From UMGS1322 sp900550765 (GTDB lineage: Bacteria; Bacillota; Clostridia; Christensenellales; QALW01): a DNA stretch of 64,000 bases. Below, piece by piece: positions 40,228 through 48,344 of the stretch. Numbering within the stretch: the stretch's first letter is position 1; every line of letters starts with the position of its first letter. A program made the translations under genes and the position numbers. The stretch spans positions 52,412 through 116,411 of the forward strand of contig CAUDEY010000005.1 of the NCBI GenBank assembly GCA_958448705.1, written 5' to 3'. The notes under the pieces were generated by a model that worked only from the letters and a program-made list of their open reading frames with translations, was not told where the DNA came from and ran no database searches.

Positions 40228-40916
40228 TCGGCATTATCGGCGCGATGGAGGTTGAAGTGAATGCTCTTAAGGAACAAATTATCGGCGCAGAGGTTCGGAC
40301 GATAAGCGGTGTGGAATATGTAAGCGGACGGATTGGTTTAAAAGAGGTGGTTGTGGCTCGGTGCGGGATCGGAAAGGTCTTTGCCGCCCTTTGCGCACAG
40401 ACAATGATCTTAACATATCATCCGGATATTTTGATTAATACCGGGGTGGCAGGTACGCTGTGTGAAACACTTTCTATTGGGGATGTGGCAGTCTCTTCTG
40501 CGGTGGTGCATCATGATTTGGATAGTTCTGCTTTAGGAGATCCTTTGGGAATGATATCTGGGCTGGATATCATACAAATCCCTGCGGATGAGGCACTTGC
40601 ACAAATGGCAAAGCAGTGCGTGGAGGCAGAAGGATTAAATTGTCAGATCGGTGTGATTGCTTCAGGCGATCAGTTTATTGGCGATGGTGAAAAAAAGGCA
40701 TTTATTAAAAACACCTTCGGTGCTGTTGCCTGTGAGATGGAGGGGGCAGCTATCGGACACACGGCGTATGTGAACGGCGTGCGATTTGTAGTTATCCGCG
40801 CGATTTCCGATGGTGCTGACGATGATTCTATTATGGATTTTCCTGCTTTCTGTGAGCGCGCGGCGGAACATTCGGTAAAGGTGACGTTAGCGTTGCTGGA
40901 GAATTTATGTGCATAA
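40224..40916 (+). CDS. mtnN: 5'-methylthioadenosine/S-adenosylhomocysteine nucleosidase
   Basis: Hydrolyses SAH to adenine and S-ribosylhomocysteine, the LuxS substrate, and also methylthioadenosine. 230 residues. Typical N-terminus IGIIGAMEVEVNALKEQI; VVVARCGIGKVFAALCAQ; VINTGVAGTL-like ILINTGVAGTLCETLSIGDVAV; catalytic region ACEMEGAAIGHTAY and RAISDGADD with the catalytic Asp. It overlaps luxS by ATGA. The order luxS-mtnN gives the two SAH-recycling enzymes from one mRNA. Confidence 0.97.
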   Translation: MIGIIGAMEVEVNALKEQIIGAEVRTISGVEYVSGRIGLKEVVVARCGIGKVFAALCAQTMILTYHPDILINTGVAGTLCETLSIGDVAVSSAVVHHDLDSSALGDPLGMISGLDIIQIPADEALAQMAKQCVEAEGLNCQIGVIASGDQFIGDGEKKAFIKNTFGAVACEMEGAAIGHTAYVNGVRFVVIRAISDGADDDSIMDFPAFCERAAEHSVKVTLALLENLCA

Positions 40917-40968
40917 GTTTGTTTAAAACGGCTTTTTTTTTAGAATACTAATACCGAGGTGATTTTGT

Positions 40969-41136
40969 TTGAAAAAGAAGCTTGGTAAAAAGTTCGGGAT
41001 TAAAAGTTTGGTAGATGATCAGCCTGAAAGTGCGGATGAAATGGTAAATAAATACGGCACCTATAATATCCAGCCCACCGCTGATACAGAAAATGAATTT
41101 CCTGCAATCGCGCAGGGGCTGGGCGAAAAACGGTGA
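40969..41136 (+). CDS. Small conserved-looking protein, 55 residues
   Basis: Short frame with GAGGTG seven bases upstream of a TTG start. Product begins MKKKLGKKFGIKSLVDD, continues with SADEMVNKYGTYNIQP and ends AQGLGEKR. It is basic at the N-terminus and acidic in the middle, with no membrane segment or cysteine. It lies 52 bases after mtnN and directly before a terminator, so it is probably the last gene of the luxS operon. The composition and good ribosome-binding site argue for a real gene; the function is unknown. Confidence 0.75.
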   Translation: MKKKLGKKFGIKSLVDDQPESADEMVNKYGTYNIQPTADTENEFPAIAQGLGEKR

Positions 41137-41138
41137 GG

Positions 41139-41164
41139 AAGCTGCCACAAGGCAGCTTTTTTAT
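41139..41164 (+). terminator. Terminator of the luxS operon
   Basis: AAGCTGCC (41139-41146) pairs with GGCAGCTT (41151-41158), followed by TTTTAT. Confidence 0.88.
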
Positions 41165-41255
41165 ATTTTAAAATAAAAATGTATATATGAACATATTAAC
41201 AAATTATTGAAATAATGCTGACGCTTTCATTTGCTGTTAAAATTAAAATTCTTAC

Positions 41256-41284
41256 TTGAATTTTTAGATGTACTATGATATCAT
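41256..41284 (+). promoter_or_regulatory. Promoter of the ADP-ribosylglycohydrolase gene
   Basis: TTGAAT (41256-41261), 17-bp spacer, TATCAT (41279-41284), 37 bases upstream of the ATG. Confidence 0.65.
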
Positions 41285-41320
41285 GAATATAAATATTGAA
41301 AATACGGGGGATTATTATCT

Positions 41321-42763
41321 ATGATTCAATTGAACAGGGCTGAGCTGCGGGATAAAATTTATGCCTGCTGGCTGGGCAAGAATATCGGCGGAACCTTGGG
41401 AACGCCCTTTGAGGGAAAACAACAGTGTCAGGATATTTCCGGTTTTAATTCTCCTCCGGGAAATCCGCTGCCGAATGATGATTTGGATTTGCAGCTGGTT
41501 TGGCTTAAAGCGCTGATGGAAAACGGTCCGCAGAAGCTGAACGAGCATATTTTGGGGGAATACTGGCTGGAATATATTTCGCCTTATTGGAACGAGTACG
41601 GCGTAGGCAAGGGAAATATGGCCCGCGGCCTGGTTCCGCCGCTTTCGGGAGAATATAACAACAGCATGTGGAAAAACTCCAACGGCGCGTGGATCCGCAC
41701 GGAAGTTTGGGCGTGCTTGAATCCGTGTTTGATTGATGAGACGATGCGCTTTGGCTATATGGATGCCTGTGTGGATCACGGTCTCTCCGAAGGCACGTAT
41801 GCTACGATTTTTGTAGCGGCGTTGGAGAGTGCGGCATTTATTGTTTCGGATATTAAGCGCCTGATCGAGATAGGCCTTTCCAATATTCCGGAAGACTGCC
41901 GGACACATCGCTTTATTCAAATGGCAGTTGATGCGTATAAAACCGGAAAAACCTGGAAGGAAGCGCGGGAAGAGGTTACACAGGCATCCTTGGCGGATCC
42001 GGAACTGGGCTGGTTCCAAGCCCCGGCCAATGTAGCGTATGCGATTATCGGCCTGCTCTATGGGGAAGGAGATTTTAAAAAAACGCTGATTCTTGCCGTG
42101 AACTGCGGTGATGATACCGACTGTACTGCGGCAACGGCAGGAGCGGTTTTGGGCATTATGCACGGAACCAAGATCATTCCGGAGGATTGGCAGGAATATA
42201 TCGGCGATAATATCGTTACAGTAGCGATTAACCGCGGTGAAATGCCCACGGTGCCGAAATCCTGCACGGAGCTGACGGATACCATTTTATCCATGCATCC
42301 GGTGATGATTACGGGCAAAGCTGTGCGTATTGTGGAAACGGCTACGGAGTTCAGCCGGGAGGATACGGAAAAGTTTTATGCAACGGCCTTTAAAGCAGAG
42401 CTGGCCAAGCGCGCGCCGTATTCCTTTGTTATGAGCTTTCCGCTTACCACGGTACAGGTTGCCTATGACCGCGCGCCGGAGATTCAGCCCGGCGGCGAGA
42501 CTGGCATAACCGTTACGGTAAAGAATAATTTTCGCTCGCCCAAGCATTTGAATCTGCGTTTTATTTTGCCGGAGGGCTGGAGCGTTTCCGGCGGAACGAA
42601 GAATATGGTGATTGTGGACCGTTATCAAAAACGGGAGGGAACGTCCGCTTCGTTTACTCTTACCGCGGGAGAGACCGTTCAGGCGAAAAACCGCGTGATT
42701 TTAGAGATTTCCTGCGAAGGACACCCCGATGTAGCGCTAATTCCTATGACGTTTTTAGGTTAA
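41321..42763 (+). CDS. ADP-ribosylglycohydrolase-family protein with C-terminal beta domain
   Basis: 480-residue cytoplasmic protein. The N-terminal 330 residues have the ADP-ribosylglycohydrolase fold: KIYACWLGKNIGGTLGTPFEG, metal-binding NDDLDLQLVWL and NCGDDTDCTAATAGAVLGIMHG. The family removes ADP-ribose from proteins or small molecules, and members in carbohydrate loci may act on other N-glycosidic or sugar substrates. Residues about 385-480 form a beta-sandwich extension (PGGETGITVTVKNNF, LPEGWSVSGGTKNM) resembling NEW3-type domains of sugar hydrolases, which favours a glycan-related role. Monocistronic. Substrate unknown. Confidence 0.88.
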   Translation: MIQLNRAELRDKIYACWLGKNIGGTLGTPFEGKQQCQDISGFNSPPGNPLPNDDLDLQLVWLKALMENGPQKLNEHILGEYWLEYISPYWNEYGVGKGNMARGLVPPLSGEYNNSMWKNSNGAWIRTEVWACLNPCLIDETMRFGYMDACVDHGLSEGTYATIFVAALESAAFIVSDIKRLIEIGLSNIPEDCRTHRFIQMAVDAYKTGKTWKEAREEVTQASLADPELGWFQAPANVAYAIIGLLYGEGDFKKTLILAVNCGDDTDCTAATAGAVLGIMHGTKIIPEDWQEYIGDNIVTVAINRGEMPTVPKSCTELTDTILSMHPVMITGKAVRIVETATEFSREDTEKFYATAFKAELAKRAPYSFVMSFPLTTVQVAYDRAPEIQPGGETGITVTVKNNFRSPKHLNLRFILPEGWSVSGGTKNMVIVDRYQKREGTSASFTLTAGETVQAKNRVILEISCEGHPDVALIPMTFLG

Positions 42764-42774
42764 TTAAAAAAGAG

Positions 42775-42803
42775 AAACCGGCGAAAAATCGCCGGTTTTT
42801 TAT
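42775..42803 (+). terminator. Terminator after the ADP-ribosylglycohydrolase gene
   Basis: AAACCGGCGA (42775-42784) pairs perfectly with TCGCCGGTTT (42789-42798), followed by TTTATT. It may also serve the convergent thiT gene. Confidence 0.9.
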
Positions 42804-42830
42804 TGGGATTCGTTTTTTTGCGGAGCCTTT

Positions 42831-43538
42831 TTATGCCTCTGCGTTTTCTATCTTTTGCTTTTTCGGCAGGCGGCGGAACAGCTTTTTAATGGCCGGAATG
42901 GAAATTAAAATAAAGCAGGGAATCGCATCCACCAGCACGAAGGAGTTATATACAAGGCTGTAGAGTACCGGGGAATTGAAACCGTAATCGGCGGCATATT
43001 CGCCCCAGAACACAAAACCCGCTACAAAATGGCATAGATAACGTGCTACAACGGCCAGTGCAAAGCCGCCGTAGAGGTTAAATGCGGTGTTCTTGGTTCT
43101 GAATACGCCTGAAAGGGTTCCTAACACGATAAAAGGGACCACATAATCAAGTGCAAATTGTAGGGGCGTTAAAAAATACAAGCCTTGTGTGAGCTGCAGC
43201 AGAAAGTATACAAAGCCGGCAATGGTGCCCCACAGCGGACCAGCCATATAGCCGTAGGCCAACAGCGGAAGCATACTGGCCGCAGTAATAGAACCACCGA
43301 AGGGCAGCTCGTACAGCTTTATAAAAGAGAGGATATAACCCAGGGCAACACAGATGGCGCCCAAGGTGAGCAAGCGGGTATCCCAATGAAATCCACCGCT
43401 CTTTTTGTTTGCAAAAACCATAAAGCAAACGGCCAATACGATTGCGGCTGCGGCTCCCCATAACACATAGGGATTCATTTCCTTTAAGTTTTCACAGAAT
43501 TCGCTCCAGGTAAGGAACGCAAGGGTTTGAAGTGACAT
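42831..43538 (-). CDS. thiT: Thiamine-specific ECF transporter S component ThiT
   Basis: Membrane substrate-binding subunit of an ECF-type vitamin transporter that works with the shared EcfAAT module. 235 residues with about six or seven membrane helices. The ThiT signature is clear: GYILSFIKLYELPFGGSITAASMLPLL and AYGYMAGPLWGTIAGFVYFLLQL carry the thiamine-binding face. ATG 43538 is chosen for the AGGAAG site upstream; a longer frame runs into the riboswitch terminator. Expression is controlled by the TPP riboswitch in the leader, confirming thiamine as substrate. Confidence 0.96.
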   Translation of the reverse strand: MSLQTLAFLTWSEFCENLKEMNPYVLWGAAAAIVLAVCFMVFANKKSGGFHWDTRLLTLGAICVALGYILSFIKLYELPFGGSITAASMLPLLAYGYMAGPLWGTIAGFVYFLLQLTQGLYFLTPLQFALDYVVPFIVLGTLSGVFRTKNTAFNLYGGFALAVVARYLCHFVAGFVFWGEYAADYGFNSPVLYSLVYNSFVLVDAIPCFILISIPAIKKLFRRLPKKQKIENAEA

Positions 43539-43561
43539 AAGCAACACTTCCTTTCTAAAAA

Positions 43562-43700
43562 ATAAACCGTATATCATAGGGATATACGGCGACAAAAAAT
43601 TATCATAAAGCTTCCCTACGGTAGGATGAACTACACAGGTTTAATGGGTTTAGCAAAAAAGCAATCTCAGCCCCGAAGGACTCCCCAAGCTGATATACAG
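43562..43700 (-). promoter_or_regulatory. TPP riboswitch with terminator (THI element) upstream of thiT
   Basis: Minus strand, 43692-43608: GGGGAGTCCTTCGGGGCTGAGA supplies the pyrimidine-sensing arm with the hallmark CTGAGA; AAACCCATTAAACCTG and ATCCTACCGTAGGGAAG complete the pyrophosphate arm and three-way junction; AGCTT/AAGCT closes P1. Downstream, CCGTATATC and GATATACGG form a terminator hairpin with a T-rich tail (43590-43562). With TPP bound, transcription of thiT should stop. Confidence 0.96.
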
Positions 43701-43709
43701 TTTTGTCTT

Positions 43710-43737
43710 ATTATAGCATATTTTTGTTTGGTGTCAA
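43710..43737 (-). promoter_or_regulatory. thiT promoter
   Basis: Minus strand: TTGACA (43737-43732), 16-bp spacer, TATAAT (43715-43710); transcription begins just before the TPP aptamer. Its -35 overlaps the -35 of the divergent plus-strand promoter. Confidence 0.85.
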
Positions 43738-43756
43738 ATGGATTCTGTGATATAAT
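43728..43756 (+). promoter_or_regulatory. Promoter of the HD-family nucleotidase gene
   Basis: TTGGTG (43728-43733), 17-bp spacer, TATAAT (43751-43756). It overlaps the thiT promoter, so the two may compete for RNA polymerase. Confidence 0.65.
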
Positions 43757-43826
43757 AATAAGCGAACGAAAGAAGCGGGTGCGGCCCGCAGGGGGACGGA
43801 TATTTTCATGAAGCGGGGAGAAAAGT

Positions 43827-44399
43827 ATGAGCAGTTTTTTTGCCTTAATGGCACGGATGAAGTACATTGAGCGCTGGGGATTGATGCGTTCGGTGCAGAA
43901 AGAAAATATCCAGGAGCATTCTCTGCAGGCGGCGATGATCGCCCATGCTTTGGCTGTGATCGCTAATAAATATTACGGCGGCAGCTATAATGCCGACGCT
44001 GTAGCCGTAAAGGCCATGTATCATGAGGCCAGCGAAATCATTACCGGCGATCTGCCCACGCCCATTAAATATTATAACCCGGAAATTAAAAATGCCTATA
44101 AGTATATTGAGGGCGTTGCCAACGAAAAATTGCTTTCTCTTCTGCCGAAGGAACTGCAGAAGGAATACGAGGGAATTATCAATATCAGCGATGCGCAGGA
44201 AAAGAAGCTTGTAAAATATGCTGACAGAATTTGTGCCTATTTAAAATGCGTTGAGGAGGTCAATGCCGGCAATCGGGAATTTGCTGATGCAATGGCTTCT
44301 ATTCGGCAGGATATCGATGCGATTGACGCGCCGGAAGTAAAATTTTTTATGGAAAACTTTGCTTCCGCCTTTCTGCTGACGCTTGATAAAATAAATTGA
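43827..44399 (+). CDS. YfbR-like 5'-deoxynucleotidase (HD superfamily) with His-Glu in place of His-Asp
   Basis: Cytoplasmic phosphohydrolase of 190 residues that in relatives dephosphorylates dNMPs. The fold is clear: first metal His in ENIQEHSLQAAMIAHALAV, then MYHEASEIITGDLPTPIKYY, and a late Asp in KYADRICAYLKCVEE. The usual HD doublet reads HE here. ACGGGG/GGGGAG lies before the ATG. The gene is followed nine bases later by a TIM-barrel protein gene and heads that pair. Role in nucleotide pool control is by family analogy. Confidence 0.9.
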   Translation: MSSFFALMARMKYIERWGLMRSVQKENIQEHSLQAAMIAHALAVIANKYYGGSYNADAVAVKAMYHEASEIITGDLPTPIKYYNPEIKNAYKYIEGVANEKLLSLLPKELQKEYEGIINISDAQEKKLVKYADRICAYLKCVEEVNAGNREFADAMASIRQDIDAIDAPEVKFFMENFASAFLLTLDKIN

Positions 44400-44410
44400 G
44401 GTGATTTTTG

Positions 44411-45196
44411 GTGAAAGTCGGAATCTCTACAGCGTCTCTTTATGGTAAGCTATATACCGAGCAGGCATTGGAATTTTTTGCACAAAATAGTGTTGATTGC
44501 GCTGAGGTGTTCCTTTCCAGCTTCAGTGAATATAAAGAGGAGTTCGGTCGGGAGCTTCAGCGGGTAAAAGGCAATGTAGAGGTGTATTCTATCCATACGC
44601 TCAATAGTCAATTTGAGGGACAGCTGTTTTCCCGTTCGCCTCGGCAGTATGCCGACGCACTGGAAATTTTTACATCTGCTCTGCGAGTGGGCAGTATGCT
44701 GGGAGCTAAGATCTATGTAATGCATGGACCTGCACAAATGAGATATACGAAGTATGTAACCAATTATGCGTTTTTCGGTCAGCGCAGCGCTGAGTTGGCT
44801 GAACTTGTGCAGCATTACGGCATGATGCTTACTTGGGAAAACGTGCATTGGGCGCATTATAATCATCCGTCTTTTATGCAAAAGCTTCGTGCTTATGCCG
44901 GAGGGGTCTGTTTAGGCAATACCCTGGATATCAAGCAGGCAGCGCAAAGCGATACCACGGTGGATGCGTATATTCAGGATATGGACGGCAACATTCAAAA
45001 TATTCATATAGTGGATATGGATGAAGACGGAAATTTGGTGCTGCCTGGCAGAGGATGCTACGATTATAAAGCATTGTTTCAAAAAATCGGCGCATATGAC
45101 GGTGCGGTGATGATCGAAGTATATGACAGCTGCTATCGTGAGGCGGCTGAGCTTATAGAGAGCTATCAGTGGCTTAAAAAAACAATTATGCAATAG
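44411..45196 (+). CDS. TIM-barrel sugar phosphate isomerase/epimerase-like protein
   Basis: Xylose-isomerase-like (AP endonuclease 2 fold) protein, 261 residues, probably cytoplasmic. Metal-ligand candidates are regularly spaced: YVMHGPAQ (His), LTWENVHW (Glu, His), GNTLDIKQA (Asp), QNIHIVDMDEDG (His, Asp) and VMIEVYDSCY (Glu). This fits a sugar or sugar-acid isomerase, but endonuclease IV-type activity cannot be excluded by fold alone. GTG 44411 is chosen because GAGGTG lies seven bases upstream. It is likely co-transcribed with the nucleotidase. Confidence 0.87.
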   Translation: MKVGISTASLYGKLYTEQALEFFAQNSVDCAEVFLSSFSEYKEEFGRELQRVKGNVEVYSIHTLNSQFEGQLFSRSPRQYADALEIFTSALRVGSMLGAKIYVMHGPAQMRYTKYVTNYAFFGQRSAELAELVQHYGMMLTWENVHWAHYNHPSFMQKLRAYAGGVCLGNTLDIKQAAQSDTTVDAYIQDMDGNIQNIHIVDMDEDGNLVLPGRGCYDYKALFQKIGAYDGAVMIEVYDSCYREAAELIESYQWLKKTIMQ

Positions 45197-45212
45197 CTTT
45201 GCAATTCTTTTA

Positions 45213-45274
45213 CCGCCGTTTGCTGCTTGTACAAAAGGAAATCTCCCGTTCAACAGACGGCGGGATTTTTTTAC
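45213..45274 (+). terminator. Terminator after the TIM-barrel gene
   Basis: CCGCCGTTTG (45213-45222) pairs with CAGACGGCGG (45254-45263), one G-T pair; an alternative inner stem TCTCCCG/CGGGA also exists. TTTTTTT follows. Confidence 0.7.
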
Positions 45275-45440
45275 GGTGTTTTTTGGACGATGTTTCATTC
45301 GTGTGAAGATTTTACAGTTATGGAGACTTTGAATAGAGATTGGTTTGCTGATACGCTGTTTCTGCGTGCTATACTGGCGGCTGCAGCTGCATTTTTTGGG
45401 GCCCATTGACCTATGGGATAAGAACGAAACGGGTAAAATA
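45275..45440. other. Intergenic stretch between convergent genes
   Basis: About 165 bases between two terminators. A plus-strand frame here lacks a ribosome-binding site and recognisable content. Nothing else seen. Confidence 0.4.
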
Positions 45441-45463
45441 AACGCCCCGATACTTCGGGGCGT
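45435..45463 (-). terminator. rhaA terminator
   Basis: AACGCCCCGA (45441-45450) and TCGGGGCGTT (45454-45463) form a perfect 10-bp stem with a four-base loop; on the minus strand TTATTTTA follows. Confidence 0.9.
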
Positions 45464-45489
45464 TAACTTTGTTTGAAACTTAAAAACAG

Positions 45490-46743
45490 TTATCTTTTGG
45501 AAAGTACATCCTTTTCATATTGCTTCACTTCGCTCAACCAAGCGTCACCTACGGGAACGCCCGCTTTCTCGCAGAAATAATCCCATACAGCACCGAAGGG
45601 CATTACTTTCTGTTCTTCCGTCAGGGCAAGACGGCTGGTATAATCACCGTCAAGCTCCAATTTTTTAAAGGTTTCGGTAGGTTCAAGCATTGCTTTCAGC
45701 AGCGCTTTTTGCATATTTCTCATACCGATCACCCAGCAGGCAATACGGTTAATGGAGGCATCAAAGAAATCCAAGCCAATGTGGGTTCTTGCCAGCAAAT
45801 TGGTTCTTACAAGGCTTTGAGCGATCGCGTTGAGCTCATCGTCAAGAATAACTACATGATCGCTGTCCCAGCGGACTGGACGGCTTACATGCAGCAGCAG
45901 CTCGTCGGTGAACAGCAGCACGGAGGAAATCTTATCCGAGATTACTTCTGTGGGATGATAATGTCCTGCATCCAAGCAGCAAGCTTTTTTACGGCTTGTT
46001 GCATAGCCTACGCAGAATTCATTGCTGCCGACAGTATAGCTTTCGGCGCCGATGCCGAATACCTTACTCTCAATGGCATCCAAATTATACTGCGGATCCA
46101 TATCTTCAGAAAACACTTCATCCAAAGCAGTCATCATGCGCTTTCTGGGGGCTTCGCGGTCAATCGGAATATCCTTGTAGCCGTCGGGGAACCAATAGTT
46201 GGTTACACACTTCTGGCCCAGTTCGCGGCCGAAATAATCAGCAATACGGCGGCAGCGTTTGCAGTGCTCGATCCAGAATGCACGGACTTTGGGATCAGCA
46301 CTGGAAATGGTAAAACCGCTGTCAGCCATCGGATGAGAGAAGCAGGTAGGATTGAAATCAAGCCCTAAGCCATTTTCTTTTGCCCATTCTACCCAGGAAG
46401 CAAAATGCTTGGGTTCCAGCTGATCTAAATCAACTTTTTCATCGGTATCCGCATAAATGGCATGAAGATTTACCTTATGCTTTCCCGGAATCATGGAAAG
46501 GGCTTTTTCCATATCCTGTTTTAACTGGGCGGCGGTTGTAGCTTTGCCGGGGTAATTTCCCGTTGTCTGGATTCCGCCGGAAAGTGCTACATCCTGAAAA
46601 AGGAACCCGTTTACGTCATCGCCCTGCCAGCAGTTCATAGAGATTTTAATTTTGCCGAGCTTTTCGATTACCTGATCGGTATCAACGCCTGTTTGCGCAT
46701 AGCGCTCTTTTGCAAGTTCATAGCTTTTTAAAACATTGCTCAT
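45490..46743 (-). CDS. rhaA: L-rhamnose isomerase
   Basis: Cytoplasmic Mn-dependent TIM-barrel enzyme converting L-rhamnose to L-rhamnulose. 417 residues, standard length. The family pattern is clear: ISMNCWQGDDVNGF near the N-terminus, GKHKVNLHAIYA, GLDFNPTCFSHPMADSGFTIS, NYWFPDGYKDIP, DAGHYHPTEVISDKISS with metal His residues, SRPVRWDSDHVV, and THIGLDFFDASINR. CAGGAGAG precedes the ATG. It is monocistronic: no rhamnulokinase, rhamnulose-1-phosphate aldolase or RhaM mutarotase gene is adjacent, although other enzymes in the window could supply those steps. Confidence 0.97.
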   Translation of the reverse strand: MSNVLKSYELAKERYAQTGVDTDQVIEKLGKIKISMNCWQGDDVNGFLFQDVALSGGIQTTGNYPGKATTAAQLKQDMEKALSMIPGKHKVNLHAIYADTDEKVDLDQLEPKHFASWVEWAKENGLGLDFNPTCFSHPMADSGFTISSADPKVRAFWIEHCKRCRRIADYFGRELGQKCVTNYWFPDGYKDIPIDREAPRKRMMTALDEVFSEDMDPQYNLDAIESKVFGIGAESYTVGSNEFCVGYATSRKKACCLDAGHYHPTEVISDKISSVLLFTDELLLHVSRPVRWDSDHVVILDDELNAIAQSLVRTNLLARTHIGLDFFDASINRIACWVIGMRNMQKALLKAMLEPTETFKKLELDGDYTSRLALTEEQKVMPFGAVWDYFCEKAGVPVGDAWLSEVKQYEKDVLSKR

Positions 46744-46778
46744 CGTTATACTCTCCTGTAATTTTATAGATTATAGTC

Positions 46779-46807
46779 ATTATACCTTATCAAAATTATT
46801 TTGTAAA
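46779..46807 (-). promoter_or_regulatory. rhaA promoter
   Basis: Minus strand: TTTACA (46807-46802), 17-bp spacer, TATAAT (46784-46779), about 36 bases upstream of the rhaA ATG. Confidence 0.75.
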
Positions 46808-46828
46808 GACAAAGTTGTGCAGAATTCT

Positions 46829-48331
46829 TTACGATGCAGCCGGTGCAACGCCGATATAATATTTTGCCGGGATCGCATTGTATTTTGAAACCATCAAAAG
46901 TGTTTTAATCGGCTCTTTGCCGGGCTCGCTCCATATTTGATAAACATTGATTGAATAGCCCGTGCGTGCCTCCTGCGCCAGCTTAGTCTGGCCCGGAGCA
47001 AGATTATGCTCGTTTTTGGTATCTTCAATGTATTCCGGATCTCCCGGCGGTATGGTTTCTATCGTTTCGGTTTCTATGGTCACTTTGGCGTCATTCGGCA
47101 GCGGCATACCGTAAATTTCCACGTTTACATAGGTGGCAGACATATAGGTGCGTATAAAATACGGGGTTTGGTTGTTGTTGTAAAGTTTAAGATCCGTATG
47201 CGGCCAGCTGACCGTGGCGTCAAGCCCTGCCGGAATATAGACCGAAGGCCAGGAGTGAGGACGTCTTTCGGTGATTTCAATGGGCGCATTCCGTCCTACC
47301 ATATTGGCTCCGCACAGCAGCGCGCAGTAATAAATCGTCGTGGAGACCTGGCAGATTCCGCCGCCCATGGTTTCATCATAGAGCTGCTGGTCATTGATAT
47401 ATACGCCGTCGGCAAACCCCTTTTCGGCGGTACGTTCTCCTACCCACTGGTTAAAGGACAGCGTTTCGCCTGGCATCCATACCCGTTCGTTGAAGCATTC
47501 CAGTGCAATGGTGATATTTTTTCTGCGGCCGTTATTTGTACTGGAAATATAGGTGCGGTAACTGGCTACTAACTGGTATTCTTTTTCAAGGTCGCTGCGG
47601 CGGATTTCGGGCTGCACGGGATCCGGCTTCAGCTCGTATTCAATGGTTGCTTGATTTTGCTGAATCAACTGGCAAATTTCTTCGTAAGCCTTATCTACGT
47701 CCAAACTGCTGCCTACAACTTCATCGGTATAGGAGTATTTAGGGCCGTTATCATAGTGAAAGCTGACGGTGGCGTTTTTCTTTTTAATATCGATTTCTTC
47801 TTTAATAGCCTCCAGTTCGGCCATAATAAAGGAGGGATCTGATACCACCGTGGCAGAAATATCGATCGTTTGCCCGCTGTTAAGAGTATTCAGTGCTTCC
47901 GTACGCTCCTGCGTAGTACCTACACGCCCGATCTCCCAGGCTCGTTCTACGGCGTAATCTACGTCAACGGCCAGCAGAAATTTATCTCTGTCGATTATCC
48001 ACTGTTTTTCACCGTATTTCATAATAAGCTCGGAAACACTGATATCGTAATCTACACAGCCAGCAAGATACTCTCTGGCTTCTGTTTTAGTCATACCGCC
48101 GATATCGTAGCCAGAGACCGTTACGCCCTTTAGGATTCTGTCAGAAAAATAGATCTCATTGTATTCGTCGGCCGAGGCTACGAGCCGATTGGTCTTATCC
48201 TGGGCAGATGCCTGTGTGATATAGCAAATGAGCAGAACCACACTGACCGCTACGATAATGCCAAGGCAGATCAGCAGGGTGACCAGATGATAAAAGCCCT
48301 TGTCGCCCTCAAAAATTTTTAAATGCTTCAT
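46829..48331 (-). CDS. VanW-family membrane-anchored protein
   Basis: Exported wall-associated protein, 500 residues. A membrane helix near the N-terminus (LVTLLICLGIIVAVSVVLLICYI) is followed by a peptidoglycan-binding-4-like region (about 60-250; ILKGVTVSGYDIGGMTKTEAREYL) and the VanW domain (about 260-410) with ALECFNERVWMPGETLSFN, TAEKGFADG, the hallmark GGGICQVSTTIYYCAL and HSWPSVYIPAGLDATVSW. VanW proteins often accompany envelope genes; the catalytic role, if any, is unproven. ATG 48331 is used; a TTG seven codons earlier lacks a ribosome-binding site. The stop of the upstream SH3 gene lies 14 bases before this ATG, so the pair forms an operon. Confidence 0.9.
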   Translation of the reverse strand: MKHLKIFEGDKGFYHLVTLLICLGIIVAVSVVLLICYITQASAQDKTNRLVASADEYNEIYFSDRILKGVTVSGYDIGGMTKTEAREYLAGCVDYDISVSELIMKYGEKQWIIDRDKFLLAVDVDYAVERAWEIGRVGTTQERTEALNTLNSGQTIDISATVVSDPSFIMAELEAIKEEIDIKKKNATVSFHYDNGPKYSYTDEVVGSSLDVDKAYEEICQLIQQNQATIEYELKPDPVQPEIRRSDLEKEYQLVASYRTYISSTNNGRRKNITIALECFNERVWMPGETLSFNQWVGERTAEKGFADGVYINDQQLYDETMGGGICQVSTTIYYCALLCGANMVGRNAPIEITERRPHSWPSVYIPAGLDATVSWPHTDLKLYNNNQTPYFIRTYMSATYVNVEIYGMPLPNDAKVTIETETIETIPPGDPEYIEDTKNEHNLAPGQTKLAQEARTGYSINVYQIWSEPGKEPIKTLLMVSKYNAIPAKYYIGVAPAAS

Positions 48332-48344
48332 CGAATACTTCCCA

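Noticed and set aside
45227..45409. 60-codon plus-strand frame after the TIM-barrel gene
   Set aside because: It starts inside a terminator, lacks a ribosome-binding site and shows no recognisable content.
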